Shown here piece after piece: positions 47,950-59,086 of a stretch of DNA of 64,000 nt. This stretch comes from Leuctra nigra (taxonomy: Eukaryota; Arthropoda; Insecta; Plecoptera; Leuctridae): assembly GCA_934045905.1 (NCBI GenBank), contig OW203767.1:20339073-20403072 (forward strand), in the 5' to 3' direction. A model generated the notes under the pieces. That model was not told the origin of the DNA, searched no databases, and worked only from the letters and a program-made list of their open reading frames with translations. Made by a program: the position numbers and the translations under genes. Positions within the stretch are counted from its first letter, which is position 1. Every line of letters starts with the position of its first letter.

Positions 47950-50900
47950 ATGGAGTTTAGATATACTACTAAAAGTTGTCTCGTACACCGATTAATAACC
48001 TCAATCATTATTATCTGGACTCTATTTTGCGTTTTTTCAATAGTTTCTGTTACTGCAGCACAGACCGATGATGAAGACTCTACACCACACACGTCACAAC
48101 ACACCCATACATACAGCCATACACATACCCACACCCATACATACACATACAACACAAAACAGGATACATTTATACCTACAAAAGAGTGGCAAGTAGTTAA
48201 GAAAGGTCAGCCGATTCCAAAAGGGTTGCATGTGCGCGTGAACTTTGAAACGGGTGTAACGGAAGCCAAGATCCTTGATCCCGAAGACAATTCTAAAAGT
48301 GTAGCGGTGTCTGCTGTAAGTGAAACTGATTTCGAGAAAGTCGCAGAAGATAAGAGCAAGGACTATCATAATTATGCTGACGTTAAAGAAGCTCTGAAGA
48401 ACATAAAAGATGACTATGTAGAAAAGGTGAATTAATTTTATCTACTACTACAAAGCATAGTTATTCTACTGCTGTGTACATATTTCAGCCACTGACATAA
48501 ATTAATTCTACATGCATAGCATAGAGGTAACTGTACAACGTGAGTCGCGCTCGAGTTAACGAAATTCATCAAGAGTGAGCGCAATTGTGCATTCTTGTGG
48601 AAATGTCGTGCGTGAGCGTGCAAAGTTTTCTATCACGTGTTAAAACTTTGCAAGCACTGATGCACGACGTAATTTTTTAATTGGAAATCATGTTACCTAC
48701 AGAAGGTCTGTTCGTTTACACTGCCAAATCTGCCAAAAATGCCAAATGGTGTTCGTTTTGGAAATGTGGTAACTTGTGGTAGCTCACAGCCTGTTCGATT
48801 TGACGTTTGTGGCAGGTTGCTGTAGCCAAAAGCTCCCACTTCCTACACATGCTTCTGAGGTGGTGTGAGTTGTGGTAAAGTCAAAATGGCGACATTTATT
48901 TATATTGAGGAGGGTCAATGGCATTGATTTCCTACTATGCGTCGATGAAGACATGGCCCAAATCATTTACAACATTGGATCCATTTCGTAAAATTATTTT
49001 CAGCTAAAACTAATAAGTATTTCTTGTCTTAATCTCTCACTATGAGAAAAAAGCATTTGAGGTTATGCCAAATCTACCATAAAAGCGTTTGTTTTGTGTG
49101 GCAACTTGTTGTAACTCCGCCCACTTTTGGCTCTACCACAGGCTACAACCATTGACGTACACTGGGGGTGGGGACATGCGACTGGCCAGTTATCTGTCGT
49201 CGATGTCTAGTGACAAACGGAACCGCCCCATTCTTACGTACAGATCAAGGTCAAATTCTTCACTCGTCTGGCTGAGATCGTCTTACATAGGCCAAGATTG
49301 CAGGGAAAGCTGACGCAGCACAACAATATGCTTAATTTTAGTCTATGTTATAAATATGAAGGCATGTTGTAGCATTGAACAAAATTAATAATAATGTCTT
49401 TATATTGCCAGAATCTTGGCTTGAAGTGCGGCCTCAGACATCGGCGGAAGCATTCAGTGCTGCAGCTATAGCAGTCACGAGTCCCATACTGAGCGGTAGT
49501 CAATGCTACAACAAGCTGCAGTTTTGGCAGATTTGGCAGTGTAAACGAACACACCTAGAATAAGGACTAGATATTAATTTCCAAAATGGGTTAAAATTTA
49601 AAAATGAATGGCAATTTTGTGTAGATTACGTATGGCCAGAGCTGGGTAAGTTACCAAAAAATAGGAACGCGTTAAAGTTACGTTACTTTCCGAAAAAAAG
49701 GAACTCTAGTTAAAGTTAAAGTTCCTCGACTATTCAGAGGAACTGGACGTTCCTTTTTAATGAAAAGTTCCTTTAAAAGTTACTCGACTATTTTCTTTCC
49801 GGAATGCAGCCAATTTGTTAAAACACAAATTCTGGCTGTAATTTTTCTCTGTGGAAAACAACATTTTCTACGAAATTCCTCCCAGTAAGAATGGCTTGCA
49901 TGTAATTCTACCCCCTTCACATGCCACGGCAGGGCTGGCCAAGTGCAAAGTGAGAGGGCCAACTGATGACGCACTTGTTTTGACTGTCACCAAGCATGCA
50001 CGGCGTGATTGGAATGCGGTTTTGTGCAGGTGGCCTAAAATTCCTTATCAGAGAAAATCAGGTCCAGATTTGAGGGCGGAAATGGTGAAGTTTTGATTGT
50101 TGAGGGAAGGTACATTCTGCTCTAAAAGTAACTGCAAAAGGAACTTTTATAATGTGAAAGTTCCACAACAAAAAGGAACTTTCCACGTTACTAAGTTACT
50201 TCTATCTTAGCGGGAACGCGTTACCTACTGTAAAAGTTACAAAAAAGTAACGCGTTACCGGTAACGCGTTACTTTCGTTAAGTTACTACCCAGCTCTGCG
50301 TATGGCATTAGCTACAATTAACCCTCATGAATGTTAGGCAACAAAATCAAAACTTCGAACAAGCAATGCTTAAAAATTAAAAATAGCCAATCAAGTAATT
50401 AATGTGTCCGAATTTCCACAGCATCTTGGAGTTTCCAATATATTTATAGAATCGTATCTAACGCTATTGTGCGTGAGCGTGCATAAACATGACACATTTA
50501 GGAAACTGTGTGTTTGATTTCAAAAAATGATTTCGTGATTTGAGGAGCCGAAGTGGCTCACGCAGCCACCTCGAGCAATAAAAGGATAACATCATTGAAT
50601 GTAATCATTTACTTTGTTACCTCCATTGTAAAACCTTAGAACAACTCAATGAGAGCTAGAATTCTTATAAATGTAGGTACACTCGACAATTCATAAAACG
50701 GTCGGTATTTGAACGAAACAGATTGGCTGCTGGTCAGGTTCATTGACAATCAATCCTTGTTATTATCAATGAAATCAGAGCTCACCTACTAGAGGTAGAT
50801 GACGAGTAAGTATAGACTTCATCAATGATGCCATCACATTTTTTTCAGACAATCCATTACCGTTCATGAAATCATGAAATACCGTTTTATGAATTGTCGA

Positions 50901-53010
50901 GTGTACAAAATAACAAATGAAATCAAACATAACTACGTATGACATTTCATTTTGTCTTATTTTCTTTTTAGGACGAGAGTAAAACGCCGTCATCGCCGTT
51001 TAGAACCTATGAACAACTGAAGCAAGATTTTGAAGATATGCATATTAAAGTAAAAACTGACTTCGAACTGATAAAAGCTTTAATGCTAAGATTTCCAACT
51101 GCCTCTGACAGTAAAAAACTATTTGTTTTAACTGACATGGAATATTTGGTTCATCAGATTGACAATGCCCGTGAATTTGCACGTCTCGATGGCTTTACTG
51201 ACATTGTCTATCCTTGTTTTAATTCCACCAACATCGAAATTCGTTCCGAGGCAATGAAACTTTTGGGGTCTGCTGTGCAAAGCAATCCACAGGTTAGTAT
51301 TTATTGATATTTATTTTTCTTGGTAATTAACTACTATTTCGAAGAATGTAACTAGACCATAGACAATCGTCATACAGGACTATACAGGACCGCTGTCGCG
51401 GGGGGGGGGGGGGGGGGGGGGGTAAAACAGTACATTTTTAACTTATCTGCAAATATAAATATAATTTTAGAGTGTAATATAAGTGCCTAGGCATGTGGTC
51501 GTGTGTTCTTCGGAATGTACGAGATAAATTTATTAAGTAGGTAGGTACCTTTAAACAAAATCCCACCAAACTGGAGACATTTTGAAATATCAGGAGAACC
51601 GAACTAAAGGTACCTCTAGGTAACTTATTTATTTTATAGAAATTTACAATTATAATTTATCTTTCAGGTCCAGATATCAGCATTGTCGTCCGGTAGCATT
51701 CAGCTACTGTTACGATCAATAATTCGTGATGAAGATGTGACGGTGCGATCACGAGCGATGTACGCCTTGTCATGCTTGACCCGAAGCTTCCCGGCGGCGC
51801 AGATCAAGATGGTGACTGAAGGAGGACTTGCAGTTCTTGCACGAGCCTTTGATCAAGAAGACAACAAATTACAAGTAGGTATCATTCCTGTAACATCTAT
51901 TGCCACTTGGAACATATCTGTGCGAATTACGTTGCATTTTATATTGAAGAGTCCTGGGATGGGATTACATAAAATGACAACTTACTTGTCGCAGCGACAA
52001 TTTTCTCATTTCAATGTTATTCACGGCCTTCTCGCTGCGACAAGTAAGTTATCATTTTATGTGATCGCACCCCTGGACCCACATTTTCGAGATCTCGTTT
52101 GCTTATACGAGGGCTCGTATAATGGAGCGTGAGGTCAGACGCAATGAAATATCATTGAAGCTGCCAAATCAGTATATTATTTTGTTCGGTCTGATGTAAG
52201 GAGTCTGTTAATTAATCCATGGAAGGAAGAATGAATCAAATGATATTGAAAAAAGGGTCCCTAGAGACTGCTGTAGAAAATCTTCATCAAATTTCCCTAA
52301 AATTTATTTGAACATCACTTCAAGTTTTTTTTTGTACTGCTGTAATGCAACTTTGAGAGGAGTTCTCTTTACCAATCTTATTGGTTTCTTGAAAATATAA
52401 TAAATATAAGTAGGTACATAATCAAAGTTTTATTTTTCATTTATTTCACAAAATATTACTTTTTCTTAAAATTTTTCCATATTTCCATGATATATATATT
52501 TTGATTATTTCTGATCATTGATCAAGTAAGTAACTCTTTTCAGTTTCCGATATGAAGTTTCAATAAATTTAAGTGTACACTTCCTTACAGGTGAAGGTCG
52601 TGACATTGATTGACGATCTCCTCAAGGAGCGGCAAACCATCCGAGACCTGTTACAAGACGACGACCAGACTTCCGAAGAGTTGATGCTGAAACTAGAGCA
52701 ATACGAGTCCACTGATTTGGAGTTGCAAGTGGTCGAGGCCAGTTGGTGCAACAAAGTTCCGGAGTTGCTGCTTTCTGAGACGGCAAATCCGGACAATGAC
52801 GTCGTCGAGAAGGTTTTAAATGCATTGAATACATTATTTCATGTTTGCGGAAACAGATTTAGAACTCAACGATTGAAAACTGGTTTATATACTTTGGAAA
52901 ATTGGTACAGGGAATTAGCTAAATCAGACGAAGATGATTATTTTAAAAGTTTAGCTGATAATATAGTCAATTTTAGGAGTAAATTAGCGAGTGAGAATGA
53001 GGAACTATGA
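47950..53010 (+). CDS. SIL1: SIL1, ER nucleotide exchange factor for BiP/GRP78
   Basis: Exons 47950-48426, 50972-51292, 51668-51874 and 52591-53010, all phase 0, encode 474 residues (human SIL1 is 461). The protein opens with a hydrophobic signal sequence (about residues 15-37). The family signature follows: FIPTKEWQVVKKGQPIPKGL and HVRVNFETGVTEAKIL. After these come armadillo-type helical repeats (LTDMEYLVHQIDNAREFARL; RSRAMYALSCLTRSFP). The C-terminus NEEL resembles a KDEL-type ER retrieval signal. SIL1 releases ADP from the Hsp70 BiP in the ER lumen. The ATG at 47950 was chosen because the upstream frame offers only a TTG and this start precedes the signal peptide directly. Between the signal and the conserved domain lies a His-Thr tract (residues 47-68) encoded by CA-rich repeats. 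Intron 1 carries three MITEs. An ATTAAA at 53094 may serve polyadenylation. Confidence 0.93.
48088..48153 (+). repeat. CA-rich coding repeat in SIL1 exon 1
   Basis: An ACACAC/CATACA-type tract encodes the alternating His-Thr stretch of SIL1 (residues 47-68), in frame. Confidence 0.85.
48704..49556. mobile_element. 0.85-kb TIR element in SIL1 intron 1
   Basis: GTTCGTTTACACTGCC, continuing to AAATCTGCC, faces GGCAGATTTGGCAGTGTAAAC. The motif also recurs internally (near 49070-49130). No clear target duplication and no transposase. Confidence 0.8.
49637..50298. mobile_element. 662-bp hAT-type MITE in SIL1 intron 1
   Basis: CAGAGCTGGGTAAGTTA faces TAAGTTACTACCCAGCTCTG. CGTATGGC is duplicated perfectly (49629-49636 and 50299-50306). 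GTTACTTTCC and TAACGCGTTAC motifs are reiterated near both ends. Confidence 0.9.
50680..50903. mobile_element. CACTCGACAA-type MITE, copy 2, beside SIL1 exon 2
   Basis: CACTCGACAATTCATAAAAC faces GTTTTATGAATTGTCGAGTG, with TA on both sides. The right end lies 68 bases before the first base of SIL1 exon 2. Confidence 0.85.
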
Positions 53011-53771
53011 TAATATTAGCTTTGTAATACCTATTTATTTATGATGATTGAAAACAGGAAATATACCTACCTAATACGCTTTTTAAGAATGCAATTAAAT
53101 GATTTGTGATACCTATATTATGTATGTACCTTTGTTATTTATTTATTCAGCAGTATAGTGCACAAACATTGTTTACATAATCAATAATCATTGTCATACT
53201 TTTTAAAGCATCTTTTAAATTCTCCAGTGATTAAGACGGCTGGGTATAGGCACCGAGTGTTCATACCCCCAGCGCCACTAGCGAGAGAAATCGGCAAAAC
53301 TGTGCAACGAAGAATCAGCAATTTTATAGTCTCTCATTGGCCGTGGCCATAGCAACCGATAAAAACCCACAGATTACTCAAAATAGCTCAGAATTGGTAA
53401 AAGAGAGGAGCAAACTAATAATTTTATCAGATTCAGTGGAATTTTTTACACTTCATACATTTTGCACAGCGAAATATCATTTGGCGTATTATTTTAAGAA
53501 TGCATGTACAACAAGTAATGTTTACTAACTGCTGCAAATAAGGGGATGAAGATCACGTCAAGAGTTGCTAATTTTGTCCACCCATCGCGCTGTCTCTCAT
53601 TTTCAGAAACAAAAGAGAGTCTACAGTCGGTGCCTATAGTGAGTTTGACCTCGATAGTAAAATTATGGCACTAAACATCTGTATGACGGAATAAAACTTA
53701 TAGTTATAACTCATTCCAAACTATCAAAATATTTTCATTGAACAGTTCTGAAGACTCGTACAAAGCCTTAT
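53011..53771. other. Convergent intergenic region between SIL1 and WDR54
   Basis: Holds both 3' UTRs. An ATTAAA on the plus strand (53094-53099) and an AATAAA on the minus strand (53772-53777) are the only processing signals seen. No gene or clear repeat. Confidence 0.5.
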
Positions 53772-53777
53772 TTTATT
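53772..53777 (-). terminator. Candidate polyadenylation signal of WDR54
   Basis: The plus-strand sequence reads TTTATT, which is AATAAA on the minus strand, about 90 bases beyond the WDR54 stop codon. Confidence 0.45.
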
Positions 53778-53865
53778 AACAATTACATTGGTAAAAGATA
53801 TTGATAAAAATTGATTAAAAAACTCTTCAAGGCCACGCTCATTACCCAGCCGTCTTAAATTGCAT

Positions 53866-56800
53866 CTATTCCAATAAGCAGTAACAGTGCACTTCATTCG
53901 AGTCATAAATTGACACACAGAACTCTGACCCGTTGCTGTTAAGAAATTGTCCACCAACTAAAAAGCTGTTCTCCACACACATTGTAGCCACGTGTTCAAC
54001 GTGATAATTACGTTGATTAATTTGCCATACTTTAGCAAACGAATCTTCAGAAACCGATAGGATGAAGCCCTTCTCTTCAGAGATGTCGAGGGCAGTAATG
54101 TTGCGTGCGTGAGCTCCTATTTCTACTATGATATGTCCTTTATTTAAATCGAAACAACGGATGTGTCCTGAACCATAGCCGCATATAATTGCATCATTCC
54201 ATAAATGTAGGCTGGTGCATGGGGTTCTGAAATACAAGAAACATTATTGTACACAATAATGTTGATCAGTTGATCACAATTTAAGTAGTAAAAGATGTAG
54301 TCTTTTATTGACTTAATGAGAAAGATATAAATTATTTTAATCTAGTGGAGCGGTCGCTCCACCCAGCCAAGTCGTACCGTACACTCACACTCACTCAACA
54401 TACCCTAAATGCATAATAAACTGAGGAGCAGACTAACCACTTTTACTGTAAGCAACATGGCATTTTCGGCCTACTGGATCTTAAAATTGGAAAATCTCAC
54501 ATTGTTGCGATATATCTTAATTTCGAGCTATGGCCCACCCCACTATATATACCAAATTAGGGAACAATATGTTATGCCGTTTGCGAGCTAGAGGGCCGTG
54601 AAAAACGTGAAATTACACCCCTTTTAAAACCTATCTTGATCTGATGATGATGATATCAGGAAACACCGCAATCACCGCCACAGCCTAAACGGCTGAGCCG
54701 ATCGATCTGAAATTTTTACCACATGTGCACTTTTGGCGTCTGAGGTGCCTTTTTATAAAACCAACAGGAAGCCGCCATTTTGAAACCGGAAGTGACGTCA
54801 TATCTCGAAAACGGCTAGACCGTTTGGAATTAAACCAGCTCCAAATGATTCAGACGGTCGTCTATATGGAATATCAATAGTTAAAGTAGAGATGTACTAT
54901 TACCGAAACCGGAAATGACGTCATGAAAATGAAGAACTAGATTTTAATGACCTCTTCCTACAATAACTACATATTCAGAAGGCTTATAATGATACATAAC
55001 ATTTATAGAAATAAATTCTAGGTGGCAGTAATTTCAGTCGCCATTTTGAAAACCGGAAGTGATACCATATCTCGAAAACGGCTGGACTGATTGGAACGAA
55101 GCTTTCGCAATTCTTCATGGAATATCACTTTAAGCTTAGGTATATTCCAAACACAATTTTTCGTATTAACCAAATCGGAAATGGCGTATTTTTTAAAGTA
55201 ATTAGTCATTGTTGCTCCGATGTGTGTTACAAGTTGTGTAAATAAACTAAAAAAATAAGTGATATCCCCATAAAAAACACTCCGTGTAAAAATACCAGCC
55301 AAGTCTCTTCAACTATAAAAAATAGAAGAAATCTAAAAATTCAGCACTGAAAAGTAGTGATATCAAAAAATGAGCCAAGTCAAAACTTAATTTTAAAAAC
55401 CAAAATATACTTGGCGCATCGTTTTTAAGGGCATTATATGTATATTATATATAGTACATTTGATTTTTGGCATATGCTTCTATACTATTTATATACACGA
55501 TGCGCCAAGTATATTTTGGTTTTTAAAATTAAGTTTTGACTTGGCTCATTTTTTGATATCACTACTTTTCAGTGCTGAATTTTTAGATTTCTTCTATTTT
55601 TTATAGTTGAAGAGACTTGGCTGGTATTTTTACACGGAGTGTTTTTTATGGGGATGAATTATTACCCGTAGTTTTCAAATGCTGCAACACGTTGTAGTTT
55701 TGTCACAAACTTCCAAAGAATGACGGAACCGCTGTCGTCGGCAGAGGCAATCAGATTAGCAGACTTGGAGGTTCCCAAGGTCGAGATTGCCTTGGGATGT
55801 GCGATTCGCGTTTCAACTAATTCAACCTCGTTTTCTCTTTTTCCTGGGATCCTGAACACCCATATCGAGCCACTGCTGTTTCCTTAATATCAAAAAAATA
55901 ATATTATTTCACATCTATGATAAATTTTTCTAAGTAACTATGTATGACAGTATGAGATATTTTCTTTAAATCAATTAATCTTTCTTTACTCATACTGTCA
56001 CAAGCTGGCAATAATTTGAGTAATTGGGACTGTTGCTAACATTGGGGTTTAATTGAATTTTGTTGGTGGAGATATTTTGATAAAACAGAATTTTTCGAGG
56101 GGAAGGGGGGTGGAGTACACCTCCCGGTGCACCCCACCCCATAGCCTATAGGCCAGCCAGTTTTTAATTTTTTGACAGTTGAAATATCTGGGATCAAGAA
56201 TACAGGAATTATTTTTATCATACTTATAGGTATTCATTTGTTTGAGGATGTGGTATGGCCCGTAAATTGTTTACGGTATCCTCATGAATCCACCGCCCAA
56301 ATTGAAACACGTTTGATGATGTTACCGGGACAATCGTCAATCAACTACCTCCTATGATAGGATATCTTACCTGCGAATAGCAGATCTTCGCCCAGAACTG
56401 CCAGTCCACGTGCAAAGTAAGCGATCGGATGTTGACTGGAATCTATACAAGGATGCGAGTAAACAACGCAGCAACCATCGCCATCGAAGAGCTGTATGCC
56501 CAATGTTGAAGCTATGATGAAGTACTCAAAGTCATTTAGCTTGCACCACATCACCTGATTTCATCAAATGACAAAAAATTGATTAGGTAATGAACAACAT
56601 CAAAGTCAACGCATTACATTTTAGTACGGTACAACCAAAGGTACACAAATTGTTCTTTTGGCTACAGTGATAACGAGAAGAATGCAAATTTTTTGTGTCC
56701 TTGGGTGTCAATATACTACAGGTACTCAAAAAAGTGATCAATCTCAAACTACTGATGGACTTTTAAATCCACTTTTTAATGAACGATCTCAAAATCTAGA

Positions 56801-57292
56801 GAAGGAAATCGAGATTTTCAAGAAGCTTTTTATAAACATTTTATTTTCCTAATGTTTTAATTTGCCAGTAAGTAATTTTTCACATGCATTTAAGATGTTT
56901 GTGGTAATAGTATTGGAGAATTTGTAATGGTGTTGAAAGCAGTACTGTTTTGTAACTAGGCTAAATGAAAATAATGATGAAATAGAGATCGATAAAGATA
57001 GTTAAAAATGTACCGAGGGAAGATGGTCAATATTACCCCTCCTCTCCCTACCCTGAACATTATCTTTCACCTGTGTAACGACCGTCGTGACTCGTTTGGG
57101 CTTTGTACCCGCCGCAACGCACGGTATGTACTTATCTCTTTCCTGTGCCGTGCTCTTCAACCTTACAACATTCACATATCCCTCGTGGATAACCGCAACG
57201 GTTGAAACTTCATTCTCATTTCGCACAACTAAGTTATTGTTCACGGCGGATGCAGATGTGATCAAGAAAACTGTGTTCTCCTTCTCAAACAT
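53866..57292 (-). CDS. WDR54: WDR54, WD repeat-containing protein 54
   Basis: Exons 57292-57071, 56554-56371, 55882-55666 and 54226-53866 join in frame (GT-AG) to 327 residues; human WDR54 is 334. Matches to the family run throughout: VVTQ followed by VMWCKL near the first junction, TLGIQLFDGDGCCVVYSHP, YFARGLAVLGEDLLFAG, then the WD repeats ASADDSGSVILWKF, IICGYGSGHIRCFDLNKG, and GAHARNITALDISEEKG with SVSEDSFAKVWQI. WDR54 is a small cytoplasmic beta-propeller whose vertebrate member has been linked to receptor signalling; no function can be read from this locus. The start Met (57290-57292) begins MFEKENTVFL; the exon extends a few codons upstream to an acceptor TTCTAG, so a 5' UTR exon is likely. 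An AATAAA on this strand lies at 53772-53777. The gene is convergent with SIL1. Confidence 0.92.
54640..55250 (+). repeat. Interspersed repeat with CCGGAAGTGACGTCAT motifs in WDR54 intron
   Basis: ACCGGAAGTGACGTCATATC and CTCGAAAACGGCTAGACC recur with variation (54790, 54910, 55050). The CGATCGATCTGAAATTTTTA segment recalls the arms of the foldback family at 18840 and 60720. Not classified. Confidence 0.5.
55264..55655. mobile_element. 392-bp palindromic element in WDR54 intron
   Basis: ATCCCCATAAAAAACACTCC on the left is mirrored at the right end. The arms of about 165 bases are nearly perfect. The loop is bordered by CTTGGCGCATCG and CGATGCGCCAAG, the same core as in 4655-5600. The right end is 8 bases from the splice donor of exon 55882-55666. 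Confidence 0.85.
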
Positions 57293-57310
57293 TGCATTGG
57301 AATGACTCAA

Positions 57311-59086
57311 CTAGAATAAGAGAGTGGTTAAAGGTTTGTTTTGGTTTGTTGCCATGGTGCTTTAAATTATTGATTTTTCTCTTATTCCACTTGTTGCATG
57401 TTGTAGAAGGTCAACTATTTTTATGGCTCATGGATGAGGTGACAAATGTTGAATAAATAAAACTGCTTGAATAAGACTTTAAAATAGTTGTATAATTATT
57501 AATAAATGTATGTACGTAATTGTAAATAATAACATTAGGTACCTCTTGATAATAGGTACACAACATTAGTTGATCTGTTAAATATACAATACTTACAATC
57601 TTGGACTGGGGCAAACTACAAAATTTACTCTAAATTTTTTGGGGCAAAGAATGTATGTATCATTATTAATACTAACTTAATAAATTGGTTACATAAGGAC
57701 ATACAAAGGTTTGTTATCATTTTCAGAATAACAAACCGATTGAAACCTAGTTTTCTATGCCTATACTACTTGGATGGCCCATTTCGATTCTTTTGGCAAA
57801 ACATACAACTATATTAATGTACAGGTTTAAGTGCACTTCATGCAATCCAATCGATACAAATTATTAACTATCGCTTACTCCTTATCAGGTACTTTGGCAT
57901 CGCAGTGCCATACCTATTAAATAAAAATAGTTAGGTAGTATTTATACAAAAATATCACAAGTCAAACACTAATATTTTGACTCAATTCGTAGTTTCGAAC
58001 CTATTCGACAAGTTACTCCAGAGTTTACTATGAACTACCGAGGAAATATAGCTCGTGATTTATGAAAGACGAGTTAATTCTTGGGCATTCGGAACATTAA
58101 ACATTGAAGAATGTAACATTTTCATCGTTCTTGCTAATCGTAATGCAGCATCCACTAGGGATGGCAAACGCTTAGCTCATTGGTAACAAAATTTGTAACA
58201 TCAGTCATTACCAACTAATTGACACCATCATTCATTTCAAATTAAAATTAATATCGTCCTATAGAATCTACGAAAATACTATACAAATATCATTGAAATT
58301 TGCAGCGAGCCTCAATTCTAGTTCTAAACGTCTTTTGCGCTAAATATTTGGCCTGCATGAACAGATAACAAGCATGATTAAGTGTGTAGAATAATAAAGA
58401 GCAGTAAGTAGTACTTTAACTTAAATAAGAGCGCCAGTAACATCAAGTATTAATTATATAACCTTCCGCACTCTTTGGCGCGAGACAGATCTTTCAAACA
58501 TATTTAGTTGGCATTTCTACTACGTAATCGGCAGTTAAAAAGAGAAGCGGAATACAATATACAAAGAAGGTTTATTTCATTGAGTATTTATGCAATTAAG
58601 CAGCTTTAATACCCCAATGGAACATTTTTGTATCTAGATTCTATTCCCCTTCTCTTTTGGTGAAGAATATTTCATTGTGTGACATCAGTCACATTTATAA
58701 TATTCAAATTCACTAGGATAGTGAATTTTTTTGAATTAAAAATGGCAACTTGTGGTGGGTGACGAATAATTTTGCTGCCATGCTATGTTGTACAAATCAA
58801 ATAGGTGCTGCTAAAAGTTTACTTCATTAATTTAATTTGATATTGACAGGCAAACCAAATAATGTAGTAGGTAGCTACTAGTGATTCCTTTTTGAACTGT
58901 TGCAAAATATGGCATATAATTTTTAGAAAACTATCTTTCTCCAGAAATTATAAATTTAATATATCAATGTCAATAAAAATAATGTATAGGTACACTTAAT
59001 TTTGCTGGTAATCCTAAAAAAAATCTTGGCAACGATACTTTTTCAAACTCTTCCATAATAAATAATGTCATGCTGTAGGACATTGC
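57311..59086. other. WDR54 upstream region and ZIP13 3' flank
   Basis: AT-rich. It should hold the WDR54 promoter, a probable 5' UTR exon and the ZIP13 3' UTR. No ORF with coding character and no clear repeat element. Confidence 0.45.

Noticed and set aside
49780..50096. Overlapping ORFs of 64 and 81 codons as genes in the SIL1 intron
   Set aside because: They lie inside a MITE with perfect target duplication and show no recognisable domain.
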